Shown here: piece after piece, positions 26,005 to 34,788 of the stretch
How the letters are laid out: each line of letters starts with the position of its first letter
How positions within the stretch are numbered: position 1 is the stretch's first letter
Origin: an uncultured Gluconobacter sp.
Lineage (GTDB): Bacteria; Pseudomonadota; Alphaproteobacteria; Acetobacterales; Acetobacteraceae
Direction: 5' to 3'
DNA length: 56,783 bases
Assembly: GCA_937880175.1 (NCBI GenBank)
Contig: CALFLO010000006.1
Location: 1 to 56,783, forward strand
Notes under the pieces: model-generated
The model's database searches: none
What the model saw: the letters and a program-made list of their open reading frames with translations, nothing else
Told to the model about the DNA's origin: nothing
Position numbers and translations under genes: made by a program

Positions 26005-27240
26005 TCAGTCGATCGGACCCCGGACTTCGGCCTGCCCACTGTGCCTGAGCACCAGCATTGCCAGCAGATAGACGAGCAGCCCGGCCACCGAGAGAATCGC
26101 CCCCCCGATGCCGAGTGAGCCATAGCCGAACTGCCGCGCCAGCAGAACGCTCCCCAGTGAAGCGCCAAGCGCGTTGGCGATATTGAACGCGGAGTGGTTC
26201 AGCGAGGCCGCCAGCGTCTGCGCGTCTCCCGCAAAATCCATCAGCCGTGTCTGAAGCGCCGGACCAAGCGTGTTTACAAAGGCCGGGATCAGAAAAACAT
26301 CCACCATCAGCAGCAGCCCGTTATGGAGCAGGAAGGGGAAGGCCATCATGACCACCGCACTGCCCGTGAGGGCAACAAGGGCGGCCGTATCAAGGTTCCG
26401 GTCCACGATCCAGGCGCCGACATTGGCCCCGGCGAGCATCCCGAAGCCCCACAGCACCATGAACAGCATGACCTGCCATTCCGGCACATGCGTCACGTTC
26501 TGAAGCACGCTCGTCAGATAGGTGTAGATCGCGAACATGCCGCCAAAGCCGATGGCCGCCGTCAACAGGGTCAGCAGGACCTGCACGTTCACAAGGGCCG
26601 TAACCTCCCGCAATGGGGAGTTCTTCCGATTGGGGGTATCGGCCGGAATATAGCGCCACACGCCGAGGAACGTCAGGAAGCCGAAGACACTGATAATCAG
26701 ATAGGCAATCCGCCAGCCGAAATGATTGGCGGCGAATGTCGAGAACGGGGCGCCGATCAGGGTCGAGATCGCGATACCCGACAGAACGCGCCCAACCGCC
26801 CAGCCGCGCCGTGAACGCTCCACCATGGACGCGGCGACGAGCGCCGAAATCCCGAACAGGGCACCATGAGGCAGCCCGGTAATGAATCGTCCGACCTCGA
26901 CCAGACCCGGTGTCGGCATGGCGATGCTGAGCAGGTTGCCGAGGCAGAACAGGATCAGCAGGAGCAGCAGAAGCTCCCGGCGCGACAGGCGCGCGCCCAG
27001 AATGGTGATGAGGGGCGCGCCGATGACCACCCCCATCGCATAGGCGGTGATGGCATATCCGGCATCGGCGGGCGACAGACCCAGCGAACGGGCGAATTCC
27101 GGAAGCATGCCCATGATGGCAAACTCTCCCGTACCCACCACGAACGTGCCGAATGTGAGGGTCAGGAGCGCGGCTGTCCGCCCATGCGGGGGCTGAACCT
27201 GTATCGTGGCGTCTGGCTCGGGAAGGGTGTCAGTCGTCAT
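26005..27240 (-). CDS. MFS transporter, DHA1 type
   Basis: 411 residues with about 12 membrane segments. The N-terminal block LTFGTFVVGTGEFAIMGMLPEFARSL split over TM1 is typical of the AraJ/YdhP-like drug and sugar efflux group. It lies last of three same-strand genes after an IclR regulator and a GlcG/HbpS-like gene (gap about 30 bp), so it may export or import the compound that the cluster handles. The compound is unknown. Confidence 0.92.
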   Translation of the reverse strand: MTTDTLPEPDATIQVQPPHGRTAALLTLTFGTFVVGTGEFAIMGMLPEFARSLGLSPADAGYAITAYAMGVVIGAPLITILGARLSRRELLLLLLILFCLGNLLSIAMPTPGLVEVGRFITGLPHGALFGISALVAASMVERSRRGWAVGRVLSGIAISTLIGAPFSTFAANHFGWRIAYLIISVFGFLTFLGVWRYIPADTPNRKNSPLREVTALVNVQVLLTLLTAAIGFGGMFAIYTYLTSVLQNVTHVPEWQVMLFMVLWGFGMLAGANVGAWIVDRNLDTAALVALTGSAVVMMAFPFLLHNGLLLMVDVFLIPAFVNTLGPALQTRLMDFAGDAQTLAASLNHSAFNIANALGASLGSVLLARQFGYGSLGIGGAILSVAGLLVYLLAMLVLRHSGQAEVRGPID

Positions 27241-27269
27241 GCAGGAGACCTGTAAGGGAGGCTGTTAAA

Positions 27270-27668
27270 TCAGGCGTGGAGAGCAGCGGCACCGGCACGG
27301 GCGATCGCGATGTCTTCATCCACACTCGCCCCCGAAACGCCGATCGCACCGAGGAGCGTGCCATCGGCCGCCTTGAGGACGACACCGCCGCCAAAGCTCG
27401 TGAGGCCGCCATTGGTGTTTTCAAGCGTATAGGCCGCGCCACCGGGGCTGCCGATTGCGGCAAAATCGGCACTGTCCATCTGGAACAGGACCGAGGTGCG
27501 GGCCTTCTTGGTCGAGACTTCAATGGAGCCAAGAGCCGTGCCATCCATGCGGATCATGGCCATGGGCCAGGTCGCCTCATCAAGGATGGAGATGCAGACG
27601 GCGACATTAAGCCGTTTGGCTTCGATATGGGCGGCGTCCAGCATGGCAGTTGCAATGGAGAGTTTCAT
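27270..27668 (-). CDS. GlcG/HbpS-family protein (DUF336-like)
   Basis: 132 residues, the typical single-domain length. The conserved blocks are VAVCISILDEATWPMAMIRMDG, the mid segment YTLENTNGGLTSFGGGVVLK and the end IGVSGASVDEDIAIARAG. HbpS members bind haem and others are encoded with glycolate or diol metabolism; a ligand role is unproven here. ATG 27668 is chosen; an in-frame TTG at 27734 is a weaker start. It lies between the IclR regulator and the MFS transporter in one likely operon. Confidence 0.9.
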   Translation of the reverse strand: MKLSIATAMLDAAHIEAKRLNVAVCISILDEATWPMAMIRMDGTALGSIEVSTKKARTSVLFQMDSADFAAIGSPGGAAYTLENTNGGLTSFGGGVVLKAADGTLLGAIGVSGASVDEDIAIARAGAAALHA

Positions 27669-27746
27669 GATCTCGGCTTTCGTTGCTGAGGGAGCGGGGA
27701 GAGTATCGGGGACGTCGGAGGATGGAATTGGCAAATTCGTGAAAAA

Positions 27747-28481
27747 TCAATTTGTCCAACATCGTTGGACAGATGTTTTTTCGACCTGCCTCATCATCAT
27801 CCAGCCCAGTTGGGTCAGGCGGTGATGGGGAAGGATTTTCGCAGGGCCGCTGACGCAGATACTGGCACGGACTTCCCCGTTCTCACGCCACGGAATGGCG
27901 ACCCCGTTCCACCCGGGGCGGAACGTCTCGATATCGAGGGAGTAGCCTTTGACGCGGACATCCTCGATGCGATTGAGGCTTTCCCTGGTCAGGGCACGGC
28001 TGCCGAGGACGCGCCTGCCAAGGCCGGGAACGAAGGCGAGAAAGACCAGTCCGACGGCTGACCCTTCCAGCGTTTCGCGCTTCTCCAGCAGTTCGGCCGC
28101 CATGTCGGGGTCATGGGGATTGAGAATGTCGAGATACGCAGCCTTGTCCCCGCTGGGAACCGCAAGGAACACCATGGCGTCAGAGGCCTTCGCAATGGCT
28201 TCGAGAGCCGGGCGCGTCCGTATCCGCAACGCGTGATCGTTTCCCGCAATGCGGGAGAGGTTCAGAACGCGACCGCCCAGATGATAGCGCATGTCCCCCG
28301 ATCGGCGCTGGACGTAACCGAGCTGCGTGAGCGTCTGGAGGATGTTGTGCGCCGTCGTTTTTCCCATGCCTGATAGTGCCGCGATGTCCTGCAGGCGTGC
28401 TCCGCCGCCCTCCTGGGCGATGATTTCCAGAATCGCGGCTGAGCGTTCGATGGACTGGATCATGCGCGGAGCTCTGGTCAT
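27747..28481 (-). CDS. IclR-family transcriptional regulator
   Basis: 244 residues. An N-terminal winged HTH (IQSIERSAAILEIIAQEGGGARLQDIA) precedes the IclR effector domain (about 75-240). The ATG at 28481 has GGAAG upstream. It heads the GlcG-MFS unit (79 bp to the GlcG start), so local control by a small aromatic or acid effector is likely. The effector is not identifiable. Confidence 0.94.
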   Translation of the reverse strand: MTRAPRMIQSIERSAAILEIIAQEGGGARLQDIAALSGMGKTTAHNILQTLTQLGYVQRRSGDMRYHLGGRVLNLSRIAGNDHALRIRTRPALEAIAKASDAMVFLAVPSGDKAAYLDILNPHDPDMAAELLEKRETLEGSAVGLVFLAFVPGLGRRVLGSRALTRESLNRIEDVRVKGYSLDIETFRPGWNGVAIPWRENGEVRASICVSGPAKILPHHRLTQLGWMMMRQVEKTSVQRCWTN

Positions 28482-28525
28482 GGGTTTTCTTCCGGTCGGA
28501 CCGCTTACTGGTATCCTGAAATGAA

Positions 28526-28558
28526 GAAACCCGCTGAAGCAGACCTTCAGCGGGTTTC
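28526..28558 (-). terminator. Rho-independent terminator after rpoH
   Basis: A 14-bp perfect stem (GAAACCCGCTGAAG with CTTCAGCGGGTTTC) and a 5-nt loop, followed in the minus direction by a T-rich stretch. Confidence 0.88.
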
Positions 28559-28575
28559 ATGGGAAAGGGGCTGGC

Positions 28576-29469
28576 TTAGGCCTGAAGCCCGTTTTCGCGG
28601 CGGCGGTGTTCTACTTCAGCGGCCATGGCCTTCTGAAGCTTCTCCATCGCGCGGGCCTCGATCTGGCGGATGCGTTCGCGCGAGACGTTGTAGTGATGGG
28701 AAAGCTCTTCCAGCGTGGACGGCTCTTCCTTGAGGCGACGCTCGCTCAGGATGTGCCGCTCACGCTCGTTCAGCGTCATCAGCGCCTGATCGAGCAGAGC
28801 CTTGCGCCCCGTGAACTCTTCGGACGCGGCGTAGGTCTGCTCCTGATTCTCGTGATCGTCCACGAGCCAGTCCTGCCACTCGCCTTCACCATCGATGCGC
28901 AGCGGCGCATTGAGGCTATGGTCGGGTGCGGCCAGACGCTGGTTCATGGACATGACGTCCTGCTCGGGCACACCAAGCGTCGTAGCAATGGAGTTGACCT
29001 GCTCCGGCTTCAGATCGCCGTCATCAATGGCCTGCATCTGCCCCTTGAGACGACGCAGATTGAAGAACAGCTTTTTCTGGGAGGCCGTGGTGCCGATTTT
29101 CACGAGCGACCAGCTATGCAGGATATATTCCTGCATGGCAGCGCGGATCCACCACATGGCGTAGGTGGCAAGGCGGAAGCCACGCTCCGGATCGAACCGG
29201 CGCACGGCCTGCATCATGCCGATATTGCCCTCGCTGATGAGTTCGTTCACCGGCAGGCCATAGCCGCGATAGCCCATGGCGATCTTGGCCACGAGACGCA
29301 GATGGGACGTGACGAGGCGGTGCGCGGCGCTCGTGTTTTCGTCCTTGCGCCAGCTGCGGGAGAGATCGAGCTCTTCCTGCGGCGTCAGCAGAGGGAATTT
29401 GCGGATTTCCTGAAGGTAGCGGGTCAGGTTGTTTTCGGGACCCACTGAAATGACGGCTGGGGATGCCAT
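28576..29469 (-). CDS. rpoH: RNA polymerase sigma-32 (heat shock) factor
   Basis: 297 residues. Region 2 contains the sigma-32 signature with the Q-rich/aromatic DPERGFRLATYAMWWIRAAMQEYIL, followed by the RpoH box QKKLFFNLRR. Region 4 has ERERHILSERRL and the HTH YNVSRERIRQIE. It directs transcription of heat-shock genes. ATG 29469 is preceded by AAGGAG. A likely housekeeping promoter lies about 200 bp upstream, giving a long leader. Confidence 0.98.
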   Translation of the reverse strand: MASPAVISVGPENNLTRYLQEIRKFPLLTPQEELDLSRSWRKDENTSAAHRLVTSHLRLVAKIAMGYRGYGLPVNELISEGNIGMMQAVRRFDPERGFRLATYAMWWIRAAMQEYILHSWSLVKIGTTASQKKLFFNLRRLKGQMQAIDDGDLKPEQVNSIATTLGVPEQDVMSMNQRLAAPDHSLNAPLRIDGEGEWQDWLVDDHENQEQTYAASEEFTGRKALLDQALMTLNERERHILSERRLKEEPSTLEELSHHYNVSRERIRQIEARAMEKLQKAMAAEVEHRRRENGLQA

Positions 29470-29670
29470 GGTCTTCGACTCCTTTCGCCCGGGGCTTAAC
29501 CCGCATCCGGATGAGATGGAGACTCATACGGACCGGCGACGGGATAGTTCCGTCTGACCCAGGTGACGCATTGGGAAGGACTTTCACGTCCCCGACCGTC
29601 AGCCCCCGGACTGGGCGACCTCTGGCGGTACGATCCGTTCCGGCGGCGCGTCAGCTCGTCGGATGTGCAG

Positions 29671-29699
29671 TTTATGACAGGCTCAGCTAAAAAAGTCAA
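29671..29699 (-). promoter_or_regulatory. rpoH: Candidate sigma-70-type promoter for rpoH
   Basis: On the minus strand TTGACT and CATAAA are separated by 17 bases. Transcription would begin near 29663, leaving a leader of about 190 nt before the ATG, long enough to form structure. This is a sequence-only call. Confidence 0.55.
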
Positions 29700-29713
29700 T
29701 GGCCTTTTAAGGT

Positions 29714-30682
29714 TTAGCCGATCAGTCGCTTTTTCAAGGCCTGAAAGTCTTCGGGAGGGGCGGTTTCGAAGGAAAGCTGCTTTTTTGTCCGCGGATGGAT
29801 AAATCCGAGTCGGGTCGCATGGAGCGCCTGACGGGGGAAATCAAGAGCCGCTTCCTTCGCATCCTGCGACAGACCACGCGCCGCCGCGGGAATCCGGCGC
29901 AGATAGACCGGGTCTCCGAGCAGGGGGTGGCCTGCATTCGAAAGGTGAACACGGATCTGATGGGTCCGTCCAGTGGCAAGGCGACATTCGATCAGGGACA
30001 CGGCAGCCTGATAGGGTTCGATCAGCTTGAAGCGTGTCAGGGCGACCTTACCGCCACTACCCACAACCGCCATGCGTTTGCGGTCCCGCTTGTCGCGGCC
30101 GATATTGCCGTCGAACTCGCCTTCGGACGGCACAAGCCCCCAGGCCAGCGCCAGATAGGCACGGTCGATATCGCGGGCGGCAAAGGCTTCAGACAGGGCG
30201 TTATGAACCATGGCCGTCTTGGCCACGACCATCAGCCCGGACGTATCCTTGTCCAGACGATGCACGATTCCCGGCCGCTTCTCGCCACCGATTCCCTCGA
30301 ATCCTTCACCGCAATGGCCGAGCAGCGCATTGACCAGCGTGCCGGTCTCGTTCCCCGGAGCAGGATGCGTGACGAGCCCTGCCTGCTTGTCGAGCACGAT
30401 CAGGTCGTCGTCTTCATAAAGGATGTCGAGCGGGATCTGTTCGGCGATCGGCCGGGCAGGGGTGGGGGCCGGGAATGTCAGCAGCATTTCCATGCCGTCG
30501 CGCAGCGTTTCCGCCGGCTCGCAGACCGTCTTTCCATTGACGGAAAGATTGCCGCTTTCAATCAGGGCCTTGACCCGGGAGCGTGAAACCGTGCCGATGG
30601 CGTCCGCCAGCGCCCGGTCGGCCCTCTGGCCAGCCGTGGACGCATCGACAACAAGACGGAATGGGGAAACAGGATCAGACAT
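29714..30682 (-). CDS. rluD: RluD-family 23S rRNA pseudouridine synthase
   Basis: 322 residues from ATG 30682. An S4 domain (about 10-75; RADRALADAIGTVSRSRVKALIESG) precedes the catalytic domain with HRLDKDTSGLMVV, the Asp being D144. The family isomerises U1911/1915/1917-type positions in the large subunit helix 69. A GTG 15 codons upstream (30727) is the only other start. The chosen ATG overlaps the start of the opposite gene by two bases, so each promoter must lie inside the other gene. Confidence 0.94.
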   Translation of the reverse strand: MSDPVSPFRLVVDASTAGQRADRALADAIGTVSRSRVKALIESGNLSVNGKTVCEPAETLRDGMEMLLTFPAPTPARPIAEQIPLDILYEDDDLIVLDKQAGLVTHPAPGNETGTLVNALLGHCGEGFEGIGGEKRPGIVHRLDKDTSGLMVVAKTAMVHNALSEAFAARDIDRAYLALAWGLVPSEGEFDGNIGRDKRDRKRMAVVGSGGKVALTRFKLIEPYQAAVSLIECRLATGRTHQIRVHLSNAGHPLLGDPVYLRRIPAAARGLSQDAKEAALDFPRQALHATRLGFIHPRTKKQLSFETAPPEDFQALKKRLIG

Positions 30683-31064
30683 GACACAGGGTGTAGCCGA
30701 GGAAATGGCGAACAGCGAGTCGCACACACCAAAAGCGCTTCTGGCCGCCGTAATTTTGATGGGCGTGCTGATTATCGCGGCCGTCTTCGGGCTGATTGGC
30801 GTGATTGCTTACCGTTTTCTGCATCCCCGCCCGAGCGTGACGGCGACCGTTCCGCTGGTTGATGGCGGCTTTTCCCGTCTGGCGCTTCCGCTGGGCGCGG
30901 GCGAGCACATCGCGGCCGTCACCTCCCGCCCCGACGGGCTCATGGCGGTGACGCTGAGCGGTGCCGGAAGTGACCGGGTGCTGCTGTGGAATCCGGATGC
31001 GGGGAAGATCGCGGCCGAGCTCGATTTTGGCACGCCCGCGCCATCTGCCTCCCCGGCCCCCTGA
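30681..31064 (+). CDS. Single-pass membrane protein with periplasmic domain
   Basis: 127 residues from ATG 30681, with AGGA six bases upstream. A cytoplasmic N-terminus of about 18 residues is followed by a hydrophobic helix (ALLAAVILMGVLIIAAVFGLIG) and a mostly beta periplasmic domain, with a Pro/Ala tail. Function unknown. An internal ATG at 30705 is a shorter alternative. Its start faces that of rluD. Confidence 0.7.
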   Translation: MTQGVAEEMANSESHTPKALLAAVILMGVLIIAAVFGLIGVIAYRFLHPRPSVTATVPLVDGGFSRLALPLGAGEHIAAVTSRPDGLMAVTLSGAGSDRVLLWNPDAGKIAAELDFGTPAPSASPAP

Positions 31065-31119
31065 ACCGTAAGCCCTGCTGCCGCGTTAAGGCAGCAGGAT
31101 TTATGAAGGATCAGGGATT

Positions 31120-31596
31120 ATGGGACGTCTGGTTGATGCGGTCCTCGCCGCCGGCACGGTTTTCGGAGTTCAGTACGCCGCCCGGGAAATCAGCCCGGCC
31201 GACGATCCCTCCACCCGCCGATGGTACAACCGCCTGAACAAGCCGCATTTCAATCCGCCCGGACCGGCCTATGCCGTGATCTGGACGCTGCTGGATGGTC
31301 TGCTGGCCTGGTCGGGCTACCGGCTTCTGCGCGCTGAAAAGTCCTGTTGCCGGACGACGGCGCTGGTCCTCTGGGCACTCTGTGTCGCAGGGGTGGCGGG
31401 GTTCCCGTTCTTCGTGTTCCGCAAGCGCCAGCTCGGAACGGGTCTGGCCATCTGCGTCGGCCTGATCATGACGTCCGGTGCCTCGATCTGCACGGCGCAC
31501 AAGGTGGACTGCAAGGCGGCCTCGATGCAGGTGCCGTTCTTCGTCTGGCTGGTGTTCGCAACCTGCATCCACGAAGAAATCTGGCGCAAGAACTGA
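31120..31596 (+). CDS. tspO: TspO/MBR-family membrane protein
   Basis: 158 residues with five membrane segments. The signature WYNRLNKPHFNPPGPAYAVIW matches the W-x5-KPxFxPPxxxFxxVW family box. TspO binds tetrapyrroles or sterols and influences porphyrin export and stress responses in bacteria. The mid region (QYAAREISPADDPSTRR) is slightly unusual. A ribosome-site AAGGA precedes the ATG. Its stop is ten bases from the convergent ArsR stop. Confidence 0.87.
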   Translation: MGRLVDAVLAAGTVFGVQYAAREISPADDPSTRRWYNRLNKPHFNPPGPAYAVIWTLLDGLLAWSGYRLLRAEKSCCRTTALVLWALCVAGVAGFPFFVFRKRQLGTGLAICVGLIMTSGASICTAHKVDCKAASMQVPFFVWLVFATCIHEEIWRKN

Positions 31597-31605
31597 GGGT
31601 ATTCT

Positions 31606-31905
31606 TCAGGGAGCGTTGAGAATGGCTGTCAGAAGCCCGGGGAACCGCATGTCGAGTTCCTCGCGCCGCAGGGAGTTGCGATGCTGGACCCCCTCGATGC
31701 GCGTCCGCAGGACCCCGCTGTCCCGCAGAACCTGAAAGTGATGCGACATGCTGGACTTGGGCCGTGTCCCGATCAGCGTGGCGCAGTTCGCTTCCCCGAC
31801 CCGCTCCAGATGCCGGACGATCTCCAGACGTGCAGGATCGGCCAGGGCGCGGAGCACCAGGGTCAGTTCGAACGTCGCGGGGTCAGGATGGTCGTAGGCA
31901 GCCAT
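31606..31905 (-). CDS. ArsR-family transcriptional regulator
   Basis: 99 residues, a single winged HTH (LADPARLEIVRHLERVGEANCATL, then MSHHFQVLRDSGVL). No CxCxxC metal site is visible, so the signal is likely not a simple thiophilic metal; the one Cys (C42 region) could sense electrophiles. It is divergent from an Old Yellow Enzyme gene and the space between them contains two operator-like inverted repeats, so repression of that pair is the likely role. Confidence 0.92.
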   Translation of the reverse strand: MAAYDHPDPATFELTLVLRALADPARLEIVRHLERVGEANCATLIGTRPKSSMSHHFQVLRDSGVLRTRIEGVQHRNSLRREELDMRFPGLLTAILNAP

Positions 31906-31946
31906 GGGGTCTTATCCCTTTCCTGAGATGTTATCGCAACACCTGC

Positions 31947-31970
31947 TTTGTTCGAGTCTTATCAAACAAA
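31947..31970. promoter_or_regulatory. Upstream operator-like inverted repeat (ArsR/OYE)
   Basis: Arms TTTGTTCGA and TCAAACAAA match in eight of nine positions around a 6-base spacer. It shares its half-site TTGTTCGA with the downstream repeat. Confidence 0.75.
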
Positions 31971-31979
31971 AGGCTTGCC

Positions 31980-32001
31980 TTGTTCGATTATTGTCGAACA
32001 A
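31980..32001. promoter_or_regulatory. Perfect operator-like inverted repeat at the OYE promoter
   Basis: TTGTTCGA-N6-TCGAACAA. It overlaps the likely promoter: a TTGCCT -35 element at 31975-31980 and CAATAT/TATGAT -10 candidates at about 31999-32007. Binding there would block transcription. Confidence 0.8.
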
Positions 32002-32030
32002 TATGATGCCCTGTCCAGAGGAGATAAGTG

Positions 32031-33116
32031 ATGCCAACACTGTTCGATCCCATCGATTTCGGTCCCATTCACGCGAACAACCGGATCGTGATGTCACCGC
32101 TCACACGCGGACGCGCCGACAAGGAAGCCGTCCCGACCCCCATCATGGCGGAATACTACGCCCAGCGCGCCAGTGCCGGGCTCATCATTACGGAAGCCAC
32201 GGGCATTTCCCGTGAAGGTCTGGGATGGCCGTTCGCTCCGGGCATCTGGTCCGACGCACAGGTCGAGGCCTGGAAGCCGATTGTCGCCGGCGTGCATGCG
32301 AAGGGCGGCAAGATCGTCTGCCAGCTCTGGCATATGGGCCGCATGGTTCATTCCTCCGTCACCGGAACGCAGCCTGTCTCGCCGTCTCCCACGACCGCTC
32401 CGGGCGAGGTTCATACTTACGAAGGCAAAAAGCCGTTCGAGCAGGCCCGCGCGCTGGATACCGCCGATATCAGCCGCATCCTGAACGACTATGAGAACGC
32501 GGCCCGCAACGCCATCCGCGCCGGTTTCGACGGGGTGCAGATCCATGCCGCCAATGGCTATCTCATCGACGAGTTCCTGCGAAACGGCACAAACTTGCGG
32601 ACGGACGAGTACGGCGGAGTTCCCGAAAACCGCATCCGCTTCCTGAAGGAAGTCACCGAGCGCGTCATCGCAACCATCGGCGCCGAACGCACCGGCGTGC
32701 GCCTCTCCCCCAACGGAGATACGCAGGGTTGCATCGACAGCGCGCCGGAGACGGTCTTCGTGCCAGCAGCGAAACTGCTTCAGGATCTGGGCGTGGCGTG
32801 GCTCGAACTGCGTGAACCCGGCCCGGATGGCACGTTCGGAAAAACGGATCAGCCCAAGCTGTCCCCGCAGATCCGCAAGGTCTTCACACGTCCGCTGGTG
32901 CTCAATCAGGACTATACGTTCGAGAGCGCACAGAAAGCCCTGGCGGAAGGGCACGCCGATGCGATCGCCTTTGGCCGCAAGTTCATCTCGAACCCCGACC
33001 TGCCGGAGCGCTTCGCCCGCGGCATCGCCCTTCAGCCGGACAACATGAAGACCTGGTACAGTCAGGGCGCGGAAGGATACACGGACTACCCGTCTGCCAC
33101 CTCCGGCCCCAACTGA
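32031..33116 (+). CDS. nemA: Old Yellow Enzyme-family ene-reductase
   Basis: 361 residues, a flavin-dependent TIM barrel. It reduces activated C=C bonds (enones, maleimides, nitro compounds) with NAD(P)H. The FMN/active-site pair H172-N175 is in the typical block IHAANGYLIDEF. LTRGRAD near the start and the C-terminal FGRKFISNPDLPERF also match NemA. The start is ATG 32031 with GAGGAGA seven bases upstream. A divergent ArsR regulator and two operator-like repeats precede it, suggesting induction by electrophiles. Confidence 0.93.
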   Translation: MPTLFDPIDFGPIHANNRIVMSPLTRGRADKEAVPTPIMAEYYAQRASAGLIITEATGISREGLGWPFAPGIWSDAQVEAWKPIVAGVHAKGGKIVCQLWHMGRMVHSSVTGTQPVSPSPTTAPGEVHTYEGKKPFEQARALDTADISRILNDYENAARNAIRAGFDGVQIHAANGYLIDEFLRNGTNLRTDEYGGVPENRIRFLKEVTERVIATIGAERTGVRLSPNGDTQGCIDSAPETVFVPAAKLLQDLGVAWLELREPGPDGTFGKTDQPKLSPQIRKVFTRPLVLNQDYTFESAQKALAEGHADAIAFGRKFISNPDLPERFARGIALQPDNMKTWYSQGAEGYTDYPSATSGPN

Positions 33117-33162
33117 CCGTTAGATTTCCGGAAGCATCCAGTGCTCCCGGAACGAACGTGGC

Positions 33163-34008
33163 TCAGACCGGGCGAACCAGCTCGTAAAGCGCCACGGCGG
33201 CGGCATTGGAGACGTTCAGGCTCTCCATGTCGCCGGGCATGTAGACGCTGGCGATCTCGTCACACGTCTCGCGCGTCAGACGACGCAGCCCCGCACCTTC
33301 GGCACCCAGCACCAGCGCCACACGACGCCCGGCAAAGCTCTTGCCATCCAGACGCGTGCCTCCGGCATCCAGCCCGACAACCCAGAAATCCTCGGCCTGA
33401 AGCGCCTGAAGCGCACGGGAGAGATTGACCTCACGCAGGATCGGCACAACGTCCAGCGCGCCTGAAGCCGCCTTTGCCATCGCACCGCTTTCCTGCGGCG
33501 CATTGCGATCCTGCACCAGAAGCGCCGCTGCACCGAACGCCGCAGCCGAGCGGAGGATGGCGCCGATATTGCGAGGATCTGTTACCTGATCCAGTACCAG
33601 AACCGGGCCCTTGCGCTCGACGATATCGGGAATGGCGAGCGTCTCCAGAGGCTCGACCCGCAGGCAGAGGCCCTGATGAACGGCATCGCGCTCACACAGC
33701 TTGTCGAGGCGCTCACGGTCTACGATCTGCGGCTTGCGTGAGGCGCTTTCGAAAGCGGCCGCGGCTTCGCGCGTCGCCAGAAAGTCATGGATGACACGCT
33801 CGGGATTGGCGAGCGCGGCCTGCACGGCATGGTGTCCGTAAATCCAGTAACCGGGGCCGGAACTGCCCCCATGACCACGGCCGGACCGGCCGCCGCGCTC
33901 TTTCGAACGCTCACCGGAAGGGCGTGTCTGCTCGGCATGTCCGGCGGGAGAGGAGGGGCGATCCGTGGAGCGATCGGGGGCGGAACGGGAGGAAGATCTT
34001 CTGGCCAT
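33163..34008 (-). CDS. rlmB: TrmH/RlmB-family rRNA 2'-O-methyltransferase
   Basis: 281 residues from ATG 34008. An Arg/Ser-rich N-terminal tail (about 50 residues) is followed by a SpoU substrate-binding domain (YWIYGHHAVQAALANPERVI) and the knotted SPOUT domain with the motifs VLVLDQVTDPRNIGAILRSA, LVLGAEGAGL and SLNVSNAAAVALYE. It is predicted to methylate the ribose of a 23S guanosine. The tail is likely disordered. Confidence 0.95.
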   Translation of the reverse strand: MARRSSSRSAPDRSTDRPSSPAGHAEQTRPSGERSKERGGRSGRGHGGSSGPGYWIYGHHAVQAALANPERVIHDFLATREAAAAFESASRKPQIVDRERLDKLCERDAVHQGLCLRVEPLETLAIPDIVERKGPVLVLDQVTDPRNIGAILRSAAAFGAAALLVQDRNAPQESGAMAKAASGALDVVPILREVNLSRALQALQAEDFWVVGLDAGGTRLDGKSFAGRRVALVLGAEGAGLRRLTRETCDEIASVYMPGDMESLNVSNAAAVALYELVRPV

Positions 34009-34077
34009 AAAAAAGCATATAATCGACATCAGGGAATTGACATAGCCGTCAATCCGCCATATCTGAACCGCCGACCC

Positions 34078-34163
34078 GGAGAGGTGCCCGAGTGGCTAAA
34101 GGGGGCGGACTGTAAATCCGCTGGCGTACGCCTACGTTGGTTCGAATCCAACTCTCTCCACCA
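34078..34163 (+). tRNA. tRNA-Tyr (anticodon GTA)
   Basis: An 86-nt class II tRNA with acceptor GGAGAGG paired to TCTCTCC, anticodon loop ACTGTAAAT (GTA), a long variable arm and TTCGAAT T-loop. CCA is encoded. The only tRNA in the window. Confidence 0.98.
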
Positions 34164-34330
34164 GGTCCTCTTCTTCCAGAAAATCCACTATCCACTCAAT
34201 CAGGCTCCCGCCTGATTTGCGCCCGATACCGGGTCGCCATGAATGGTCAGGATGAATTGACTTCCTGAAACCCCAGCGGTGCCGTCATGCTGTGGTTCCG
34301 GCTTTATGGCCTGACCACGGGAGACGTTCC

Positions 34331-34738
34331 ATGCCCCTTATCCGCTTTGATTTACTGGAAGGCCGGTCCGAAACGGAGCTGGCCGCAATTCTTGATACGG
34401 CCCATCAGGCCGTGCTCGACGCCTTTCACGTGCCGCCCCGCGACCGATACCAGATCATTTACGAACATAAGAAAAGCCGGGTGCGGATCGAGGATACAGG
34501 GCTGGGTATTCCCCGGACCGACGATGTGATGATCGTCTCGATCACCACGCGCCCGCGGACCGTCGAGGAAAAGACCGCCTTCTTCCGGATCCTGACTGAA
34601 GCGCTGGACCGGAAATGCGATATCGCACCGAGCGATGTCATCGTGAATTACGTTGAAAACACGGATGCCGACTGGTCGTTCGGCAACGGGGAGGCCCAGT
34701 TCCTGAATGGAAAGCTGGGCACTCCCAAAGCGTCATGA
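34331..34738 (+). CDS. Tautomerase-family protein
   Basis: 135 residues from ATG 34331, with GGGAGA seven bases upstream. Once Met is removed, Pro becomes N-terminal (MPLIRFDLLEGRSETEL), the catalytic base of the 4-oxalocrotonate tautomerase superfamily. Length and the mid block RYQIIYEH match the longer Tautomerase_2-type members. Substrate unknown. Between tRNA-Tyr and the large multidomain gene. Confidence 0.88.
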   Translation: MPLIRFDLLEGRSETELAAILDTAHQAVLDAFHVPPRDRYQIIYEHKKSRVRIEDTGLGIPRTDDVMIVSITTRPRTVEEKTAFFRILTEALDRKCDIAPSDVIVNYVENTDADWSFGNGEAQFLNGKLGTPKAS

Positions 34739-34752
34739 TCTGAACGCAGTCC

Positions 34753-34776
34753 CCCGGGCGGACAAAGCCGCCCGGG
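34753..34776. terminator. GC-rich hairpin between convergent genes
   Basis: A 9-bp perfect stem (CCCGGGCGG / CCGCCCGGG) with a 6-nt loop between the tautomerase and the large gene. No T-run, so intrinsic termination is uncertain. Confidence 0.45.
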
Positions 34777-34788
34777 CCTGTGCCAAAT

